From the NCBI GenBank assembly GCA_948567375.1, contig OX419758.1:49419001-49483000 (forward strand): DNA of 64,000 nucleotides, in the 5' to 3' direction. Positions 57,420-64,000 of the stretch are shown here, one piece after another. Each line of letters begins with the position of its first letter. Within the stretch, counting starts at the first letter, position 1. The position numbers and the translations under genes were made by a program. The stretch is from Lunularia cruciata. Its lineage: Eukaryota; Streptophyta; Marchantiopsida; Lunulariales; Lunulariaceae. The notes below the pieces were generated by a model. It did no database searches. It saw only the letters and a list, made by a program, of their open reading frames with translations, and was not told the DNA's origin.

Positions 57420-58260
57420 ATCTTTAAGTTGCACTCCCAACTCCTTGAGTGATTGTCATCTAGCTTTCAATGCTCCTACACAATGTTCATGTATCATACA
57501 TGTCTTTGCTAAAATTTATTGAACTCTTGTTTGTCCTAAAATTGGGTTTGCTTGAAGTGCTAGGACTAAGTGATGCATTAGGACATAACAAGAATCACCT
57601 AAAAGATATTCTTTGGTATCAAAATTACTGCAACCTCCTCTTTGGTTCAAATCATTCCACCATGGTGACCTTTTTTAACAATTCATGTTGTGGCATGATT
57701 TGAGTGTTCCTACAAGTTAATAAAATTTCAACATTAAAACCTGAATCCATTGCACATAGCTTGAATTAAAAAGCAGATTTTCATATTGAAACATGAAGAC
57801 ACTTACCTCTTGTAAAATGAATAGTTTATCTTTTATCAACATAAATCACTTCCAAGTTTAGTGAATAATAGCCCTTCTTACTTGAATATATTTCTCCTTA
57901 TATAAGAGGTTGGGGCATGAGAGGAAAAGGTGATCCATCTACCAAACCTACACAACCAAGGGAACCTCTTTGTGCAACAACCGGAGATATCCTTCTTCTC
58001 TTGTCTTGCCCTAGTCATGCCACTTGACTTTGCATAATGTTTAATATGGCTGTCATGACTCTATCAATAAAAGCAATGGTTGAACCAGCACTAATGCACC
58101 AAATATTTAACTCTCTCATAACACAAGCCCCAGTACTATGATGACAAAATCTATCAAGAGCCTAAGCTACTTGGATCCACATAGATGTTTGCTCTTGTCT
58201 ATAGTTCATCTTAAATACTCTTTGATCCTTTATAAGATACACTAATGTCCAAAATGACTC
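57420..58260 (-). pseudogene. Decayed Harbinger/PIF transposase
   Basis: On the minus strand 'RGSLGCVGLVDGSPFPLM' near 57,930-57,965 holds the first catalytic Asp of the 'GAIDGTH' type. It is followed by 'SSKKGYYSLNLEVIY', like the family's 'Y..RKG..S.N.Q..' block. 'EYLLGDSCYVLMHHLVLAL' near 57,570-57,612 has the third-block pattern, and 'HCVGALKAR' near 57,461-57,485 matches 'VE.AFG.LK.RW'. The order and spacing fit DDE_Tnp_4 nucleases of PIF/Harbinger DNA transposons. Stops and frameshifts are frequent. Terminal inverted repeats were not found. Confidence 0.7.
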
Positions 58261-58515
58261 AACATCCATTCTAGTCAGTTGTCTGAATGGCTAACATGTA
58301 GGTCTCTAAAATTTACTGCAAATTCCCTATAAGAGTATAGGTAACTCTTAGTTCTAAGTACCTACGATAATGTGCATATTCCCACCACATAAGCAATAGT
58401 TCTAGGGTATAATCTCCCATTATATTTTCATTATCCAGAAAATATTCGTCTGTTTCCAGATCTATTTGGATACTCTATTGTATATATTTTCTTACATTTC
58501 TTGGCGCGGTCTATT

Positions 58516-58525
58516 TCTTGGCACG
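58516..58525. promoter_or_regulatory. G-box/ABRE-like motif
   Basis: TGGCACGTGG contains the palindromic CACGTG core with a GGC flank, the plant bZIP/bHLH binding motif. It sits at the left edge of the coding-like stretch at 58,518-60,070. No function is shown. Confidence 0.35.
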
Positions 58526-60069
58526 TGGCATGCTCTACTCTCGAGAAGAGCAATACAAAAGGGAAAGAAATTGGATCAACACTAAACGGCAGGGAAAGAA
58601 ATCGAGAGCTCTCGAGAAGAGAAAAGAAATAGAGAACTCAACCAGCTCGGAATATTGTGAAAGTGAATCTCGTGAGCTTTTCCTTTCTTTGGATTCTTTC
58701 CAGATTTGTTAAGATTAAATTTAAAATCAGGTAATTTATTATTATTCTAAATTAAAATTAATTTTAGGATATTTTAATCGAAACTTCATGTCCTTTGTTT
58801 CCTATGAACCATCAATTATAGAGTTTGCTAAAAATAACAACGTCATAAGGGATGGACCGGATTCTGCTAAAAATAAAACCTCATAAAAGATAAGAGATGG
58901 ACTGATCTCCGGAATCTAACTGAATGTGCTTTTCGTGCAAACCCTTAAAGACTTTTCACCAACTTCATAAATACCGTTTAGAAAAATTACATTACTTCGT
59001 GACTTTATTTCCAAAGCCCCCTAATGTGCTGAAGTTTGCTTCCGGATTCCGTTTCCAAACAATATGGATAAACCTCCATTTGCAAGGATCAGTTTGCAAG
59101 GAAAACTTCTAAACCTTGACGATGAGGTCAATGGTAATGGAATTCTTTTCAGGTCAATTATCATCACGGACTCACTCCCTGTAGATCAAGCTGTACTTGA
59201 ACTGATTTCCTTCAATGTGCAGTTATGGATCAAGCAAGCCTTGGGCACCAAGACCGCTCTTCTAGTGCTACATCAAGTGGAGTTTTTAAACGCGCGGATC
59301 TCGTACTGGTACGTGTAGGCGCCACTGAAGTGTAAACTGACCGAATGGAATTCACTTATCTCAAGGACACTGCCCGTAATTATCTCTGGCGTAGTCTCAT
59401 CTGCATCCTCGTCCAGTTCCTCGCTAAAGAACTACTCATGAAGACGATTGAGGGGATTGGCGGCCTGTGAGAGATCATCAACCTGTTTGGGAAATGCTGC
59501 AGGCGCTCTTACATGTAGAAGGTGGAGACGGCAAGCTACACCTTAACGGGATTGCTCTTCACTTCGAAGAGTACACAGAGTCCGAAGCTGGTGACAGCCA
59601 CCTACACCTACTCGGGAGATTGCCACAACACTGTCGGCACTTATATGTACATCCACTGTCATGTAAATGGTGATTTGCCTTGATCCATGAGTTTGCCTAG
59701 CTTGACAGCATCAAACTTTTTCGGTAAACGACCGTGTTTGAGAATCGACCTTACTGTCATTCCGATTTTGTTGCTGGTGAAGACCTCGATGAACTTAGCA
59801 AGAAATAAAATAGCCACCAGAATGTGTCCTCCATAAGAAGAAGAGCTGCACGCCAGCGACAAAATCAGGAAGGGAGTAATCAGCAATGGCCCAACCGACA
59901 GTTGACAAACCTTTGGGAGTGTTAGTAGAGTTGTGAACAAGTGCTGTGGCCAGAAGGTGCCGATTAGAGCCTTGGCAGCAAACTGAGATTCCCCCGGAGT
60001 TAAGTAGTTACATAGTGAATCTCTTTTAAACCCTTCCGTCTCTATCCTCAGGGGCAAGTTGTGGCACAT
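58518..60069. other. Coding-like but unassigned region
   Basis: Base composition is balanced like the two host genes and unlike the surrounding AT-rich DNA. Several frames look protein-like: plus 59,064-59,318 (MDKPPFARISLQGKLL...), plus from 59,346 (MEFTYLKDTARNYLWRS...), and minus 59,659-60,069 (136 codons with two hydrophobic segments). They do not assemble into one convincing gene and I do not recognise any of them. It could be a host gene fragment, a pseudogene or exons of a gene I cannot model. Confidence 0.35.
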
Positions 60070-61301
60070 GTGTGGGACTCACCCCCCGGTCCTTCCTTTC
60101 TTCAAAAAAGAATTTAGCCACATGAATCGGTGAAGCTACCTTCGTTCTACTTCGGCATCCCTTTTTCGTTCAGTGACCTCTCATCGGCCACCTGATGGAG
60201 TTTATCGGTGGATTCACCTCAACGCATCTGCTAAGCTTTCAAACTCCGCGAATAATGAAGTAAAGAGCCTCAGTTCAAAGCACTAGTACTATCGTTGTTC
60301 AAGGTTACTCAAGTTCATGATCGAAACGCGGAACTGTGATGACCTTCATAGCCCTGTAGCACACGGTTCACAACCCTCAAGCGACATTGACCAAATGATG
60401 AAACAGAATCCAGTGAATCAAGTTGAGTAACAAAAGTCACGATTAAAATATGGAAAAGAGTGACAACTCAGATCCTTTGAGGAAGTACAGGAACAGCTCT
60501 CACCACTTTGATGAAACATCCGAGAGTTAACAGTGCTGAAACATCCGAGAGTTCTATAATTCGAGAACTATGATAAACTTTGAGTGCTTGAGGTCCAATC
60601 GAAGGGAGCTAGTACAAGATTGAGCTTCGTTACGTTTGGATTTGTGCCGCTTGGGATTTTGGTGGACAGATGGTGTGTAATATTGGCTGCTCGATTGGGT
60701 TTTGGTGAACCAATGATGGGTGACATTCACCATTCGAATAGTATATGTTGTTGGTTCGAATGGGTGTTGGTGCGCCAATAATAGATAATATTGGTGGTTT
60801 AAATATTAAAGTTTTAAAATTTATATTTCGCTTATCAAAATGACAGCTTAAATTATATAATATATATGTTATATTCAAAAAATTTAATATAATATCTATT
60901 TAAATTATTTTTGTCAAATGTAATACATTTAAAATTATTTATAATATAAATTATTTATATTAATAATATAAAAAGCAGAAGAACCACATCTCTAGGATTG
61001 TCGCGTGACAGTGTCATCCACCGACACCTGAAGAGTCGAGTATCGTGGTACATCCAACAAATACATGTGTTACGGAGGAAAGGGCACTTGGGTATTATCC
61101 TTTAAAAGGCTTTATCCAGTCAAATTTCGTAAAAGCTCAAGGACTGAGGTGTGTAAGATCACGTCATTAACTGCTTCAGACGTGGAGTGGGTCTTCAAAG
61201 AGTTCCCCAATCGAAAGGGACTCAACAGAACAAGCAAGCAACTGTGGATGACCTTATGGACTTAAATCATCTGCACGGATTGGACACTCCTGCGGGGATA
61301 C
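60070..61301. other. Intergenic DNA with short degenerate repeats
   Basis: A set of imperfect repeats with the core GGGTTTTGGTG occurs at 60,650-60,800. From 60,800 to 60,970 it is very AT-rich. A 66-codon frame at 61,065-61,265 has no recognisable content. Confidence 0.45.
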
Positions 61302-61385
61302 ATACAAAGTTTGAACTACACACAAAGATATACAAAGTTTGAACTACATACAAAGATATACAAAGTTTGAACTACACACAAAGAT
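61302..61385. repeat. Tandem repeat, 28 bp x 3
   Basis: Three copies of ATACAAAGTTTGAACTACA-CACAAAGAT in a row, with one base difference in the middle copy. Seen directly. Confidence 0.93.
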
Positions 61386-61979
61386 AAGTATCACACTAAA
61401 AGATAATACTACCCGGTTCCTCTAGACATACAAAGTCGTGAAATTAATTAACTGATATGACAGCGGAGCGGAACTAACATTATCTTTCACGCGATCTGGA
61501 TCTCAACCTTGAACGTCAAGCATCTTAGCTTCTTTCCTGATCATCTGTGACAATGAATACAGTCTTCCACAACCCTTACGATTCCGTGATATTGGTGTTG
61601 GCAAATGAACTGATACGAGGAACGATGAAGGCGTAGATTAATGCGTGATACACCATCGTCCTACAGATCTCGAAGCAGAGTGCAAAATCATTTTCAATGG
61701 GAAAAATCTTTTATGTTTATGATCTTCGCATAATGTCCGATGCTGAGCGTGGGCATTGCTTTGTCACATAACGAAACCAATAGAGCTTTCACAAATATGT
61801 GTATATCCGCGTCTACTTTACCCCTATGTACTCTACATGTACAAGCCTCTAAAAAGTCCATAGGCCGCAAATTGGATATGTTTCTACCTAAATAGTATCA
61901 CACCAGGACATTTCTACGACTGCATAATATTTGTACATGAATGGGCATCAAATTTCAAACAGCTCAAGATCATTAGAAT
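61386..61979. other. Downstream region of the GEM-like gene
   Basis: Probably contains the 3' untranslated region of the minus-strand gene ending at 61,980. No other gene seen. Confidence 0.45.
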
Positions 61980-63792
61980 CTATTGATCTTGAGCTCTTGG
62001 AGGGTAAGGCTGATTCTGATTTGGTGAGGTAGTTGGGGCCTGCTGGTAAGGACCTCCTTGGGTTTGATTGCTCGGTGTTGTTCCACGGTCTCTTACAGCT
62101 GCTTGCATGTTCATCAGACCTTTGTCATAATTTACAAAACCCATGAACCAGAACTCGTAATTGTCTGCAGTGTTCACCTGGATGTATTTTTCTGCAGGTT
62201 TGCTTGCATTTACCGATGGAGTCACATCTCTTACTTTCTCGAGAGGCACAACGACCTGTTTCAAAAACATATCGTTACCAACTGACTTAGAATTGACAGG
62301 TCTATGCGCTCATCTAGAAAGACACCATCAACCTTCACAAAGTCTTCCCATATTCATTGTGTGCATTATTGTAACACTTTCCCTTTTATAACACCACTAT
62401 AAACTTTCTCACTTCACCTCCAACATCCAGCAAGGTGTAGAAGAGTTGCAAAAAACATTTGGTCCACCAGCGCTGTTGAAACAAAGATCTCGAAATGGAA
62501 CTGAATCATCGTTACATCGAAGGTGAAATGTAATTTGGGCTCTGGAGATGAATACCAAAGTCAAATGATTCTTCAGTTTTGACGAGAGTTGGAAAAAGGT
62601 ACTGGGAAACTTCACAGTCAATGGGATATTACCTTGTAATAACTGAATGCCTGTTCTCCTGGCTTGGGGGTGTATGAAAGTGGTCGGTCACTGCAAAATG
62701 CAAACTTTTTGGAAGACACGTAGAGCGTGCCAGCAACAGGTCCTGTCGAGGTTGATAAATAGCATGCGTATGTTTTCTTCAATACCTCATCTGCCTCTAC
62801 AGGGAAGGTGGACCTGAACACTTTGTCAAAACCGCCCTCCGTAAGGATCTTAGTGCCAGCAGTCACCCGACCCCAGGCCGCGTCTGCTACGGAAGTTCCT
62901 GTCGACACTGCAGAAACATAATGCAACAGTGTCAGGAAAAGTATGGACATCTCAAGTATAACTGCTGTTCAGGAAGAAGGAGATTTATACAACCCAAGCC
63001 ATTAACATAGGCTATTCTCAGCCTCGTTCAGAAAATGTAAAGAAACCCCGTTTAACGAGATTAGTGTTGGAGCAGATCCAAGCACGGGCTAAAAATTCCA
63101 TATCTTACGCACTGAAAGCACGTGCACTCTGCACCATGAACCAGATACATATCCTTCAGACAACCAACCCCCAGCAGTAATATCGGCCGCTAAGGGAATC
63201 ATCATTTCTGACTGAATGTACAACAACAGGAAGAATGGTACTCACAATGGCCCCAGACGTTCCCAGCGACAACTTCGACTTTCTTTCCAAACTGGTTCAC
63301 CTGTTCGACAATTTTATCCATGGTTCCTGCTCACAACAAGCCACATCCTTCGAATATGATTACACAGAGTAGAGAAATTCATCTGACGAAAATGCGGAAG
63401 TGGATCCACTAAGTTCATTAGGATTACTAACGCCGATGCTGCATGCAGCATTTGTTCTATTGCATGGCAATCAGTTTATTTGCCAATTAAGAAACAGATC
63501 AAAGGCATTTAACCCAACAACCGAAAAAGCACAGGTCTCAATGATAGGTATGTCTGCTTGTCCCCCCAGCGCACTCAAAACACAGCGTTGAACAAGATCC
63601 AATGTACGAAACACTTGCACAGGCAATAACGTTCTCATCAAAGGCAACTTGGCGCCGGCAATGGATCTCACTAGTCCATTCTATCCATGCTGCACGCATC
63701 TCGTCATACAACTTCCCTGTTTCCACACAATTTTCATATTTACGTCACCCGTTGGTGTGCTGTAACAGAAAGAAGAAGGGGAGGTGCGGGGT

Positions 63793-63826
<34 letters not shown>

Positions 63827-64000
63827 GGCGCGGGGCGGGTGTCATGCATTTCCAAACATCAGCCACATTTTCAAGCTTCAGCAGAACCCACAGAGGGAAA
63901 ATGGTGCAAACTGTACCTTTCTGGCCAGGAGGAGGAGTAGCTTGAACATAAGGACTCTGTGGAGCTCCACCACCGACAGGTTGAGTACCAGAGGTAGTCG
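61980..64000 (-). CDS. GRAM-domain GEM-like (ABA-responsive) protein, 5' end off window
   Basis: Exons on the minus strand are 63917-64000 (partial, continues beyond the window), 63246-63326, 62633-62907 and 61980-62255. All junctions are GT-AG with matching phases. The partial exon gives a Gly/Pro-rich N-terminus with 'SPYVQATPPPGQKG'. Then come 'KIVEQVNQFGKKVEVVAGNV' and 'GTSVADAAWGRVTAGTKILT', followed by the GRAM domain: 'EGGFDKVFRSTF', 'YACYLSTSTGPVAGTLYVSS', 'KFAFCSDRPL', 'YYK-VVVPLEKVRDVTPS', 'KYIQVNTADNYEFWFMGFVN'. This is the plant GEM/FIP1-like family, lipid-binding-domain proteins linked to ABA response, cell division control and germination. The C-terminus is a Gln/Pro-rich tail of about 35 residues. 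An internal ATG at 63,321 would give 208 residues, but the upstream exon matches the family's N-terminal region. Confidence 0.9.
63793..63825. repeat. Poly(G) tract, 33 bp, in an intron
   Basis: Thirty-three consecutive G on the plus strand (C on the coding strand), inside the intron between the first two visible exons of the GEM-like gene (63327-63916). GC-rich bases flank it on both sides. Confidence 0.95.

Noticed and set aside
63681-63866. Pro-rich frame on the minus strand
   Set aside because: Translation of the poly(C) strand of the intronic G tract, lying between two supported splice sites.
1-64000. CRISPR arrays, bacterial operons, rRNA or organelle genes
   Set aside because: No regularly spaced repeats, ribosomal RNA motifs or organelle genes are visible; introns and retrotransposons show nuclear plant DNA.

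Overview
The window reads as nuclear DNA of a land plant with a large, transposon-rich genome. Two split host genes with GT-AG introns belong to plant-type families, and nearly everything between them is decayed retrotransposon, LINE and DNA-transposon sequence plus AT-rich filler. Nothing seen fixes the species. The mix of element types (a chromovirus, a Ty3 element with a PHD finger, a LINE with an L1-ORF1-like protein) makes me lean to a fern, lycophyte or gymnosperm rather than a small-genome angiosperm, but this is inference.

Left edge (1-9,480): AT-rich sequence, then a five-exon minus-strand gene (3,180-5,506) for a 401-residue membrane protein resembling the C-terminal part of the ER-stress protein HERP, then 3 kb of AT-rich DNA with an (AT)n array, then a decayed plus-strand Harbinger/PIF-like transposase (about 8,840-9,470).

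Nested stack (9,485-28,130): a solo LTR with a perfect target duplication CAAAG (9,485-10,218) lies beside a chromovirus (10,533-25,268, target duplication GTCTC) that landed in a LINE ORF1. The chromovirus is itself interrupted by a minus-strand Ty3 element (11,727-19,564, two 690-bp LTRs) and by a solo LTR of the same 690-bp family (22,260-22,949). A second, inverted LINE ORF1 copy and two LINE reverse transcriptase scraps follow.

PHD-finger element, copy 1 (28,141-41,276, minus strand), is split by a different plus-strand element (30,356-37,922, target duplication CTCGT). That inserted element has a 3.76-kb LTR which itself carries a long, now broken, protein-coding frame. A truncated 690-bp-family LTR (41,277-41,727) and 3 kb of unassigned DNA follow. 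A second, more decayed PHD-element copy fills about 44,690-55,005 and holds another solo LTR (51,315-52,010).

Right edge (55,010-64,000): an unidentified decayed minus-strand frame, a decayed minus-strand Harbinger/PIF transposase (about 57,420-58,250), a coding-like but unassigned stretch near 58,500-60,070, short tandem repeats, and a GRAM-domain GEM-like gene on the minus strand (61,980 to beyond 64,000) whose first exon runs off the window and one of whose introns holds a run of 33 G.

The two host genes look intact. No transposon here looks able to move: every pol carries stop codons, frameshifts or lost catalytic residues. The stops checked fit C-to-T change at CGA, CAG or CAA codons, as expected from decay of methylated cytosines.
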